Source: Treponema sp. (GTDB lineage Bacteria > Spirochaetota > Spirochaetia > Treponematales > Breznakiellaceae). Taken from it: a DNA stretch of 40,489 nt. Position 1 is the stretch's first letter. Each line of letters begins with the position of its first letter. The notes under the pieces are model-generated. The model was not told where the DNA came from and did not search any database. It worked only from the letters and a program-made list of their open reading frames with translations. Location of the stretch: assembly GCA_009787695.1 (NCBI GenBank), contig WQSW01000005.1, positions 1 through 40,489 on the forward strand, read 5' to 3'. Below, one piece after another: positions 32,514 through 40,489 of this stretch. The position numbers and the translations under genes are program-made.

Positions 32514-35225
32514 TTATTTCTTTTTAAAAATATCTAAGATACTGCTTTTATGCTTATTATTAAAGTCTTCAAAATATTTTTTAAACTGTGCCTGCTCTTT
32601 TTCTTCTGCCAAACTCATCAATTTATCAAAAATCTTTTTTCTGTCGCCTTTTGATACTTTTTCAAAGTAATTTTCTGCAATTTCACCCAGTTTTTTATCA
32701 ATTATTTCTTTGGAATTTAATAAATGCTTTTTAAACAAATACATTATTAGCTTAGCAGAGTCAGTTCTTGTTTTCTTTATACCTTCTATAATGTTAAAAG
32801 TTATCTCTTCTGTATTTGCTTTTTCTATAATCTTCCCAAATGCTTTTTTAACTATATCATCATAATTAAATTGTTTAGCATCTGCGGTTGCCCCTGATAT
32901 TAAAATATTTACCACAGGCTGAAAATAAAATTCAACAAAAGTATTTATGCTTTTATTGTAATCAACATTTTTAAAACTTTTTTCAAAAACTTCATGATGA
33001 TTTTTCTCATTTGATTTTGAAAAGAATGATATTACATCCATTACTTTTTGTTTAAACCCGTAATCTTCAAGAATTCTGCCGCAAACTGTAATCAGGTATA
33101 GTTCACGTGTTTCCTGCTTTATTGCATTATTTGCAGTGTTGTATAATTCATTTAATAAATTAAATTTATCTTGTTTTTTTAATAAGTCATCTTTAAATAT
33201 AATTTCGTAGGGTAAAGAAAATATTGTTTCCAGAACACTGATATATACAGGCATTAAAAGCGCTTTGTCTGTATTTGCAGGAAATTTCATTGTTTCAAGA
33301 ATATTAAAACATTCTTTTATTTTCTTTTCAGTCTGGATACCTCTAAGATATTCGCTTAACCGCTTAGAGAAAATTCCTGTATCCGCTCCTTTTATATAGT
33401 ATTTCTCAAAATAATCTTTTAACGCTTTAAGGCTTAACGGTTCATTCATAAAAGAATAAGCGTCTTTTTTTATTAAGAAATCTTTTAATTCCTGATTTTT
33501 CGCACCTTCAAAGCCAATAAAGAAAGCATTATCCTTATTTTGCGTATCAATATATAATTTAATAAATTCGTCTTTCCCCGAATTATTATTAATTAAAAAT
33601 ATTAAAAATGAATAAGCGAAGTCCTTTTTTGTACGCAATCGCAGCAGTAAATTAAATGCAAATTGAGTATCTGTAAATTTATTTCCTGATTTCATTTCAT
33701 CGGAAACTATAAAAGAAAGCAATTCAAGCCCTAAAGATTCCGAGCATTTTATCAGTAAATCAAGGTCTGAAACAGATTTTTGTTTTAATACTGATGCAAA
33801 TATATTTTTACTTACATTTGATTCTTCTGCAGTATAGTTTTTTGTTTGAATTGAATTCTTAACAGCTGGTAAGTTTATAAGAGTATCATATACTAAAAAT
33901 AACTTAATAAATGAGTTTTGATTTTGACCAATATAATTTGATAATCCTTCTTCTTTTAAATAATCAAGATAATTTTCAAAAATAAAATTTGCCTTTGATT
34001 TAAGATCATCGCGGAAAGCAACTGCGCCGCTTGTGCTAATTCCGAATTTTTCTGCACTATTAAGAATTATTTTAATAATTCCAACTCTGGTTTTTATTTC
34101 CTTTATGTTTTTATAAATAAAACTGTAAATGCTCAATTTTTGCTGAGCATCAAAATTAATTTTTGTCATATTATTGCAAAGATTAGCGGCGATAGAATGT
34201 GTTTCATAACCTTTATTATCTGCCAATAAAACCGTATCAAAAATTTCTTTTGCATCTTTAAAAGCGGAAAAATCAGCTTTTTTAATATTAAATAAATCCG
34301 CAGCCTCGTTTATATTAACCGAATAAACAGACATTATTTTATTTATATCATCAACAAACTTTACAGCTTCGAATATGCCGGTAGCAAGTAAATTAACAAC
34401 ACTTTCTGTATATTTTCCGGGACTAACAGATGAAGGAATTATATTTTTTATTAAATCAAAAGCAAATCCTCCTCTCTGCGCTTCTTGTACATATGTAAAC
34501 TGCGAGCTTTCAGTACGGTTAAACCTAATCTGTATTTTTGATGATACATTTCCGGGAACTATACCGTTTATAAAATAAGAGCAAATACTTATTTTATTTT
34601 GCATTTCTTTTGGCAAGCACAAGCTTATTATTTTAAGCCAATATTTTAGCTTTTTATGATCATCATTAAAACTGATACTTTTTTCACTTGACGACTGAAT
34701 TATTGCTTCAAGAAAAAGTTTTAACTTTTCTTTACGATCATCATTTAAAAAGGAAGTTAAATCATTTTGTGAAAGCATACCTCCGTTATCCGGTATGTTA
34801 ACTTTTTTTAAATCATCGGGAATAGGATCATCATGCCATTCCTGCTTTGTTAATTCACGTTTAAATATATTATTTTCGATAAAACTATAAGGAGAAAAAT
34901 CTCCTGTCTTATCAAAAACAAACGCATGTATAATATAATTTCCCCATCTGGTATCAAGTTCGCTGTAAACCCTGCCGACATAGCATACTTGCGCTAAACA
35001 TACACGTCCTGAAGAAAGAATGAAATATCCGTATTTTTTAGGGAACAGATCTTCTATTTCCTGTGCTGTGGGTTCATAAGGCAAACCCGGCGGGGTTTTA
35101 TAAATCATTACCTCACGGATTTCTGCACTTTCTTCTTCTGTAACATCTTTTGATTTAGAAAAAACACTGAACGCTCCGTTCCTGTCTTTACCGCAAGCGG
35201 TATATATGTATTGACTGGCTAACAT
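32514..35225 (-). CDS. GAP1-like GTPase-associated protein
   Basis: I place the start at the ATG at 35225 (MLASQYIYTA), because GGAGG lies 8 bases before it. The ATG at 35240, five codons earlier, contains that ribosome binding site and has none of its own. The protein is about 903 residues. Its N-terminus (GKDRNGAFSVFSKS, then a strand rich region with LPYEPTAQEIEDLFPKKYGYF and GNYIIHAFVF) resembles the GAP1-N2 domain; the rest is a long helical region. Families of this name accompany double-GTPase genes in predicted bacterial conflict systems, as recalled from comparative work, and here both neighbours upstream are such GTPases. The N-domain assignment is by pattern recognition; function is not known. 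Confidence 0.72.
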   Translation of the reverse strand: MLASQYIYTACGKDRNGAFSVFSKSKDVTEEESAEIREVMIYKTPPGLPYEPTAQEIEDLFPKKYGYFILSSGRVCLAQVCYVGRVYSELDTRWGNYIIHAFVFDKTGDFSPYSFIENNIFKRELTKQEWHDDPIPDDLKKVNIPDNGGMLSQNDLTSFLNDDRKEKLKLFLEAIIQSSSEKSISFNDDHKKLKYWLKIISLCLPKEMQNKISICSYFINGIVPGNVSSKIQIRFNRTESSQFTYVQEAQRGGFAFDLIKNIIPSSVSPGKYTESVVNLLATGIFEAVKFVDDINKIMSVYSVNINEAADLFNIKKADFSAFKDAKEIFDTVLLADNKGYETHSIAANLCNNMTKINFDAQQKLSIYSFIYKNIKEIKTRVGIIKIILNSAEKFGISTSGAVAFRDDLKSKANFIFENYLDYLKEEGLSNYIGQNQNSFIKLFLVYDTLINLPAVKNSIQTKNYTAEESNVSKNIFASVLKQKSVSDLDLLIKCSESLGLELLSFIVSDEMKSGNKFTDTQFAFNLLLRLRTKKDFAYSFLIFLINNNSGKDEFIKLYIDTQNKDNAFFIGFEGAKNQELKDFLIKKDAYSFMNEPLSLKALKDYFEKYYIKGADTGIFSKRLSEYLRGIQTEKKIKECFNILETMKFPANTDKALLMPVYISVLETIFSLPYEIIFKDDLLKKQDKFNLLNELYNTANNAIKQETRELYLITVCGRILEDYGFKQKVMDVISFFSKSNEKNHHEVFEKSFKNVDYNKSINTFVEFYFQPVVNILISGATADAKQFNYDDIVKKAFGKIIEKANTEEITFNIIEGIKKTRTDSAKLIMYLFKKHLLNSKEIIDKKLGEIAENYFEKVSKGDRKKIFDKLMSLAEEKEQAQFKKYFEDFNNKHKSSILDIFKKK

Positions 35226-35246
35226 TAACTTTTCCTCCATTAAAAA

Positions 35247-36701
35247 TTATTTTATAACTTTACTGATTACTCTGCTTTTCTTTTTAACTAACCAAAAGAA
35301 AGGCTCTTCTACATTTGATGAAACAAACGGCTGTCCGTTTGCAACATGCCCTAAGGCGCTGCATGTAAAAAATTGTATGCTTCTAAAACGGGATTTTAAA
35401 TTATTAATAAAGCCGTCTTCATTGTATTCTCTGAAAAACTTTTCGCACAATTCATTTTGTGTTTTATAAATATCTTTTTGATCTTGACTCGGCGAATTTT
35501 TTATAATTGCATTCTTTCCTATTTTAATATCTAATCCCGGTATATCGGCTTTTGTGATTACCACAGCTACATCGGTATTCAGCATAGCGCTTGCTTTAAT
35601 GCTGAAAATATTCTGAAGAGTTCTTACAAACGTTTCCACCATTTCATCAAGACGCTGTGTACTTCCTTTATATTCATTTACTTTAGCAACAGAAGCAACC
35701 TCTTTGCAGTAATCAGGAATTGAAAGCGGATCAACAATTAAAATAAAAGCATTTGCATATTTAAACCCCTGCTGGCCTCCTATATCTCCGCCTTGAGTTA
35801 TATCAAAAAGCTCTCCTGCAACATCACATAATGAAATTAATTGTTTTGTCGCTCCTTTGGGTGTCAGAGAAAATTGATAATATCTTAATCTGTAATCTGT
35901 TGTTTTATCAGGCAGATACCCTTTTGAAAGACGGTTAGAATATTCTTCATATTCATCAAACCCGCCTATATCGTTTTTTTCATAAAGGAACTTTAAGCCG
36001 TATTTGGAAAATGAATCTTTTTCTAAGGACATCATCGTCATATTTATATAACAAGTTTTACCTGAACTTGGACCTCCGATAACAGGAATACACCATGATG
36101 CCTGTAATCCGCCGTCTTTAACATCTTTGGTACAAGAAGGGCATTTCGCCTCTAATTTTTGCCTTCCGTTAAAAAATGTTGTCGGTAACTTTTTGCCGCA
36201 ATTGCACTTTCTCCATAAAACTCCGTATATACCGGGGCGCAGCCTTGTATGTTCATTGCCGCACGAGCAAATATAGACAGGCATATAAAAATGTTCCTGG
36301 CATGTCGGACAATGATTTGATATTGCATTAATAGCACAGAATATTCTGTCTGCAAGAATAATAATAATAAAGAAAATTGATGCGATTAAAAAGAATGTAA
36401 AAAGTATTGTTATTTGAAAAATTGCAATAAAAAAACATATTAGAGGCGTTACTATAGAGCAAAAAATTAATCGGGTAAGATAAAAAGTAAACATAAAGAA
36501 ATTCGGTACATTTGTAAAGATAGCTCCTAAATGATGCTCACGGAATCTGTCTATTATGTCTTCAAATTTTTCCGCTATCCCGTCTTTACTTCTGCCTATA
36601 ATATCGCCGCATTCTGAAAAAGCGCCTGAGATAACGCGCGCTATATCAACAAATCCGCCGTAAAAAAAGTAGCTTAATTCTGCAGGTTGTTTGTGTTTCA
36701 T
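35247..36701 (-). CDS. Membrane-linked zinc-ribbon protein with a double-GTPase-like (DO-GTPase2) domain
   Basis: Residues 67-116 are hydrophobic and form two membrane helices. A cysteine-rich module follows: pairs at 131/134, 145/147, 166/168 and 187/190, consistent with two zinc ribbons. The P-loop GTPase then shows Walker A GGPSSGKT (209-216), G3 DVAGE (293-297) and G4 TKAD (383-386). DO-GTPase2 is the family name I recall for such neighbours of GAP1. The zinc module probably binds a partner or nucleic acid at the inner membrane face. It is 13 bases after a small membrane protein gene and 21 before the GAP1-like start, in an operon-like row. Confidence 0.78.
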   Translation of the reverse strand: MKHKQPAELSYFFYGGFVDIARVISGAFSECGDIIGRSKDGIAEKFEDIIDRFREHHLGAIFTNVPNFFMFTFYLTRLIFCSIVTPLICFFIAIFQITILFTFFLIASIFFIIIILADRIFCAINAISNHCPTCQEHFYMPVYICSCGNEHTRLRPGIYGVLWRKCNCGKKLPTTFFNGRQKLEAKCPSCTKDVKDGGLQASWCIPVIGGPSSGKTCYINMTMMSLEKDSFSKYGLKFLYEKNDIGGFDEYEEYSNRLSKGYLPDKTTDYRLRYYQFSLTPKGATKQLISLCDVAGELFDITQGGDIGGQQGFKYANAFILIVDPLSIPDYCKEVASVAKVNEYKGSTQRLDEMVETFVRTLQNIFSIKASAMLNTDVAVVITKADIPGLDIKIGKNAIIKNSPSQDQKDIYKTQNELCEKFFREYNEDGFINNLKSRFRSIQFFTCSALGHVANGQPFVSSNVEEPFFWLVKKKSRVISKVIK

Positions 36702-36714
36702 ATAATTCCTATCC

Positions 36715-37014
36715 TTAACTTATAAATGTAAAAAAATAATAAACTAATGCTATCGAATACAAAATAACTATCAAAATAAAAATAAATGTAATAGCCATCA
36801 TTAAAACTTTAAAAGCTTTACTTGTAATATTTTCATTCATTGATACAATATAATTTCTTATACCGTAAAAAATACCGACAAACATTCCGATAACAGCGCC
36901 TGCTGCAAGTACAATCAATAAACCTTTTGCTACATAAGGCGCCAACCAAATTATTAATTTGATTATTCCGTAAATAACAGCAATAATAATACCAATTATT
37001 ATCAAATAATGCAT
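36715..37014 (-). CDS. Small membrane protein between two GTPase genes
   Basis: The 99-residue protein has three hydrophobic helices (about 3-24, 28-50 and 68-97), the last followed by a very short tail. A good ribosome binding site (GGAGAG) precedes the ATG. It lies 10 bases after the zinc/GTPase gene at 37025 and 13 before the membrane-linked GTPase gene. It probably belongs to the same complex as a membrane partner; nothing else can be deduced. Confidence 0.7.
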   Translation of the reverse strand: MHYLIIIGIIIAVIYGIIKLIIWLAPYVAKGLLIVLAAGAVIGMFVGIFYGIRNYIVSMNENITSKAFKVLMMAITFIFILIVILYSIALVYYFFTFIS

Positions 37015-37024
37015 TAAAACTCTC

Positions 37025-38170
37025 CTATTTCTTTAATGTTTTTATATAACGATTTTCGGCTAACAGCCACAAAAGCGGATCCAAAACACGTCGCGGGCGG
37101 ATACCTTTACTTGGAATATCTGCCGCTTCTCCGCCGAATGCCGATACACCGAAAAACGAAATTTTTTCAAATAGATTTAAATAACTTGATATACTTTGAC
37201 TGTCATCCTTAAGCAAATTGGCAAACAAAGTATCCATTTCTATACTTGTATTTTCAAATTCCTGCTGAATAAACGCTCCGCGATCTATGTGAGTTGATTC
37301 ACTTCTTAAACTGCTGTCAGTCGGTAAAACATCGTATTGTTCCAATACATCAAGTTTAGTAAACACTAAAGCAAGAGGGATTTTTATTTGCTTATTAGTA
37401 TTTTTTGTACCTCTTATAACGCTTATTACCATATCAAGAACATCAGCAGTGTTTGTATTTTGCTGAGGAAGCCCTTTATACCCTTTGCTTTCAAGCATCT
37501 TTCTGATATTCGGAACTTGCAGAGGGTCTAATAATAAAATAAGACCTTTTGCATTTGTAATATATTTATTATATGTAAGCATTACATTTTTATCATCTAA
37601 ATTCTCACCTGCTGTATCATAAAAAGTTAATGCAGCCATATTTATAATTTTATTTTTTTCATTTAAAAAACTTAACGGAAAAATAAGAGGCTGGATTTCT
37701 TTACTGCCGTCTGTACCAAGAATTTTTTTGCCTTCTCTGTATAAAGGACGGTAAAACTCATTATCATACTCCGCTTTTGATTCCTTACTGCAAGCCATAG
37801 AAAGAGATGTATTAAAAGCGCTTGCCATTCTATTGCGTATCTCGTTAACAAGAACTCCGATATAGTTGGATTTACCGGATGCCTTTGCACCTAAAAGAGC
37901 AATCGGCAAACTTTTCATTGATAAAAACTCAATTGGGATTTCTTTACCCGGAAACAATTTACAAAAAAGCTGTTTTGCCGCTTCCTGACATGAAAGACAT
38001 TTTTTTATTTGCGCGTCCGGAATCCAATCATATCCTGCAGCATCATCGTATTTTTGAATTCCAAACTTGCACTTAACAGAAGAGCCGATAATATTATAAG
38101 AGCATTTTAAACGGCAATCTGAAATACTATGTTCTCCGTAACAATACGGACAAGTAAATTTTCCTATCAT
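37025..38170 (-). CDS. Zinc-binding P-loop GTPase (double-GTPase-like)
   Basis: The N-terminal 75 residues hold cysteines at 7, 10, 19, 23, 34, 59, 62 and 70, most likely a zinc-binding fold. The GTPase domain has Walker A GAKASGKS (94-101), G3 DTAGE (185-189) and G4 TKLD (271-274), with a G5-like GVSAFGG (341-347). No membrane segment is visible, unlike its neighbour at 35247. Paired GTPases of this kind match the double-GTPase systems of predicted NTP-dependent conflict loci. It follows the zinc/FN3 gene by 24 bases and has a ribosome binding site GGAAG. Confidence 0.78.
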   Translation of the reverse strand: MIGKFTCPYCYGEHSISDCRLKCSYNIIGSSVKCKFGIQKYDDAAGYDWIPDAQIKKCLSCQEAAKQLFCKLFPGKEIPIEFLSMKSLPIALLGAKASGKSNYIGVLVNEIRNRMASAFNTSLSMACSKESKAEYDNEFYRPLYREGKKILGTDGSKEIQPLIFPLSFLNEKNKIINMAALTFYDTAGENLDDKNVMLTYNKYITNAKGLILLLDPLQVPNIRKMLESKGYKGLPQQNTNTADVLDMVISVIRGTKNTNKQIKIPLALVFTKLDVLEQYDVLPTDSSLRSESTHIDRGAFIQQEFENTSIEMDTLFANLLKDDSQSISSYLNLFEKISFFGVSAFGGEAADIPSKGIRPRRVLDPLLWLLAENRYIKTLKK

Positions 38171-38194
38171 ACTTTACTTCCTTAATATAAAAAT

Positions 38195-40489
38195 TTATAA
38201 ATTCTTTACTTCTTTTAAAGTAATAATATTATTATCAACTGACGGAAATACTGCAAATTTAGTACTTACCGGGACAGAGTCCGATTTAATTGTAACACTG
38301 GCGGTAAATCCTCCGCCTGAAAGCAATCCTTTCTTAAGAGTAATTACAGGCGTTCTTTCCACAAGCTGTCCGTCATTTTTTGACATAGGGCGCGGATTGC
38401 CTTTCACAAGCATAAGTTCGGGAATAACCGCCGGTTTATCGGATTTAAAATCAATTTTAATCGGGAATGATTTTCCGGCAGTAACGGTGTATTTTATTGT
38501 ATATTGAACGGTTGCTTTTTCTCTTAACGTAATAACACTGGAAAGAGGCACACCGCAGGTTACAGTTACTACACCTTCGTTATCAGTTTCTGCAAATATA
38601 GTTATATAGCTATCGGTATTTGATTTTAATTTAACATGCAAACCGTTTTTTACAAAATCTTCTTTTGTAACAGCAATTTTATAGCCGTCAGAACTTAAAT
38701 TTACAGGAAATGCTTTATCGCTTATCTTTGCTACAATATTTTTCGCACAAACATGAGGCTGCCCTGTTATCACAGCTTCATCGCTGGTTTCTGAAAAACT
38801 GATTTTAGAAACACCTATCATTGTATTCACTACAAAAGGCTTTGATACAATTAAAAGCTGTTCATTGCATACTACAGGATAAACATAATACAATTTATCA
38901 GGCGGAAGATTAAAGGAAGCGGTATTATCATCTGATACTAATAAATTAGCTGTGTTTACGCCTTTATTAAAATTTTTAAATTCTGCAACCTGCAAGGTTT
39001 TTCCGAATTCGCAATGTATCTCTTGCGGACTGAAATATATCTCTCTCTTTCCTGAAATGGTTTTATCACAGGTAAAGGTAAACGAAGTAGTTCCGTTTTG
39101 TTCGATTTTAATATTAGTTAATGGTTTTAATTCTTCGAAAGCCTTAAATGTGCGCGTAACACCTTTGGAACGTGTAGTGCCTTTACTGTTTTTATAAATA
39201 CACACAAATAAATAACTGTTGCCCGCTTTATCGTAATCGCTGTCTTCAAAAGATTCGTTTCCTTTAACAGAAATTTTTTGACCGTCTGTATTTCCGGAAG
39301 GCGGTGTCAGCCCTTTTTTCTTGATTACTTCTACTTCACCGACATTTAAAGGTGTTTCCCATCTTACAACAATTTTACCGGAAACAACTTCCTGCCTGAT
39401 ATTTGAAACATCAAAATAAGTTATTATCTGGGAAGCAGAACATACAATGGCTGAGTTTATTCCAAGACGCGAAGAAAAAACAGCGTAAAAATACGGAGTA
39501 TCGGAAACTATAGTTTTATCTTCAAAAAAATTGATACTTAAACCGCTTGCCACTACAGTGCCGTCTTCTGCCGATGTCGGTTTAGAACCTGTCTTTCTGA
39601 TAATCGTATATGCAACTAATTTTTGCACTTTGCTTTGATTCCAGCTAATCAATGCCGCATTATCTTTTATTGCCGCAGTTACACTTTCCGGAACCTTCGG
39701 AGGAAACTTTGATAAAATTTGCTTTGCTTCAATATAGTCTGATGCTAAATCAAGCGCACTTGCAATTTCGCTGACAGCAGCTTCCTCATTATTTTGTGCG
39801 GAAAGTGTTTTTGCTTTTTCAGCATACTGCTTTACCCGCGCTACTATCGAATTGATCGAGGCTGCAAGTGCATCGGTTTTTACGGCGTTATATGTAGGAT
39901 ATTTATTTTTAAGCGTTGTTACAGCTCCTGATGCTGTAAAGAATTTTTTTAAATTAACCAATTCCTGTATTTTTTCATATTCTTCTTTGTAAGCAGTCCC
40001 TACTGTTTCTTCTTCTTTTACTTTTTTATTTACTTTATCCTGATACTCAGTAACTTTTTTAGCAATTTTTGAAGATGATACTTTAGAATAATCGGGAAGT
40101 ATATTTTTTAAATTATTAAGTTCTGTTTGAATATCAGTTATTGAAATACCCGGCTGAACAAGCAGGGTGTCTATTTTTTTTACGATAGTATCAAAACGAG
40201 TTGAGTGATCTTTTGTCGCTAAACATGCAGGACAGGTTTTATTTTTTTCTGTATAAGGCGCTTTTCCGCCGCAGTTCCAGCACACTATCTCTAGTGATGT
40301 ATGACAATGCGGACAGGATTTAGTATTGCTGCTGGCATTATAACTTTTATTGCAGTTCGGGCAATTTTCCAAATTCATTCTTCGTTTATCACCGCCCGCT
40401 AAAGTGATACGAAATGTTTGCAGCCCTTCTGCTAAAAGCGTTTCAACAAAATCAGCATCTTTAATATTTAATGCGGTTTTAACTCTCTC
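38195..40489 (-). CDS. Double-zinc-ribbon protein with FN3-like domains, probably running off the right edge
   Basis: From the ATG at 40378 the protein has 727 residues: two Cys4 zinc ribbons (Cys6, 9, 22, 25 and 33, 36, 49, 52), a helical region (about 55-220), then beta domains resembling fibronectin type III from about 230 (VPESVTAAIKDNAALISW, and later IVVRWETPLNVGEVEVIKK). The frame stays open for 37 more codons to the window edge, reading ...DADFVETLLAEGLQTFRI..., with no other frame usable and no good ribosome binding site at the ATG. The true start is therefore probably outside. It is the first gene in the GTPase cluster seen here. A binding or sensing role for the beta domains is inferred. 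Confidence 0.75.
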   Translation of the reverse strand, partial: ERVKTALNIKDADFVETLLAEGLQTFRITLAGGDKRRMNLENCPNCNKSYNASSNTKSCPHCHTSLEIVCWNCGGKAPYTEKNKTCPACLATKDHSTRFDTIVKKIDTLLVQPGISITDIQTELNNLKNILPDYSKVSSSKIAKKVTEYQDKVNKKVKEEETVGTAYKEEYEKIQELVNLKKFFTASGAVTTLKNKYPTYNAVKTDALAASINSIVARVKQYAEKAKTLSAQNNEEAAVSEIASALDLASDYIEAKQILSKFPPKVPESVTAAIKDNAALISWNQSKVQKLVAYTIIRKTGSKPTSAEDGTVVASGLSINFFEDKTIVSDTPYFYAVFSSRLGINSAIVCSASQIITYFDVSNIRQEVVSGKIVVRWETPLNVGEVEVIKKKGLTPPSGNTDGQKISVKGNESFEDSDYDKAGNSYLFVCIYKNSKGTTRSKGVTRTFKAFEELKPLTNIKIEQNGTTSFTFTCDKTISGKREIYFSPQEIHCEFGKTLQVAEFKNFNKGVNTANLLVSDDNTASFNLPPDKLYYVYPVVCNEQLLIVSKPFVVNTMIGVSKISFSETSDEAVITGQPHVCAKNIVAKISDKAFPVNLSSDGYKIAVTKEDFVKNGLHVKLKSNTDSYITIFAETDNEGVVTVTCGVPLSSVITLREKATVQYTIKYTVTAGKSFPIKIDFKSDKPAVIPELMLVKGNPRPMSKNDGQLVERTPVITLKKGLLSGGGFTASVTIKSDSVPVSTKFAVFPSVDNNIITLKEVKNL

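Overview
The window looks like chromosomal DNA of a low-GC spirochaete close to Treponema. The signs are a FlaA-type periplasmic flagellar sheath protein, a compact V-type ATPase operon of the spirochaete/Chlamydia layout, spirochaete-style lipoproteins, a class III adenylate cyclase and a TpLRR/BspA-like leucine-rich repeat protein. No transposase, integrase, phage gene or CRISPR array was seen. Coding density is high; the only stretch above 300 bases without a protein gene (2403-2736) holds a tRNA, its promoter and a terminator.

Left part (1-2736): flaA enters from the left edge and ends at a strong terminator. It is followed by a (p)ppGpp-synthetase-like protein fused to TPRs. Facing it is a tRNA gene whose arms fit tRNA-Arg(UCU) exactly, but whose anticodon loop is interrupted by 43 nt.

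Centre-left (2737-11923): a minus-strand V-ATPase operon, in transcription order a spirochaete-specific protein, E, a DUF2764-like protein, A, B, D, I, K. No separate C or F subunit is present. The K subunit keeps Na+-binding residues. Next (11980-14972, minus) come two lipoproteins and a beta-barrel-like envelope protein behind one recognisable promoter.

Centre (15142-31621): mostly housekeeping genes: hflX, pgi, an ECF transporter (T, fused double ATPase, S), a basic zinc-ribbon protein with a histone-H1-like tail, a long PRPP synthetase, glpK, an adenylate cyclase that appears leaderless, a small conserved protein, a methyltransferase, a membrane coiled-coil protein, parC and a secreted protein of unknown function.

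Right part (31624-40489, minus): a tightly packed six-gene cluster with two membrane- or zinc-ribbon-linked P-loop GTPases (double-GTPase-like), a large GAP1-like partner, a small membrane protein, a double-zinc-ribbon/FN3-like protein running off the right edge, and an LRR protein. It resembles the GTPase-centred, NTP-dependent conflict systems predicted by comparative genomics, and is the best candidate for a poorly described system here. The interrupted tRNA is the second outstanding item.
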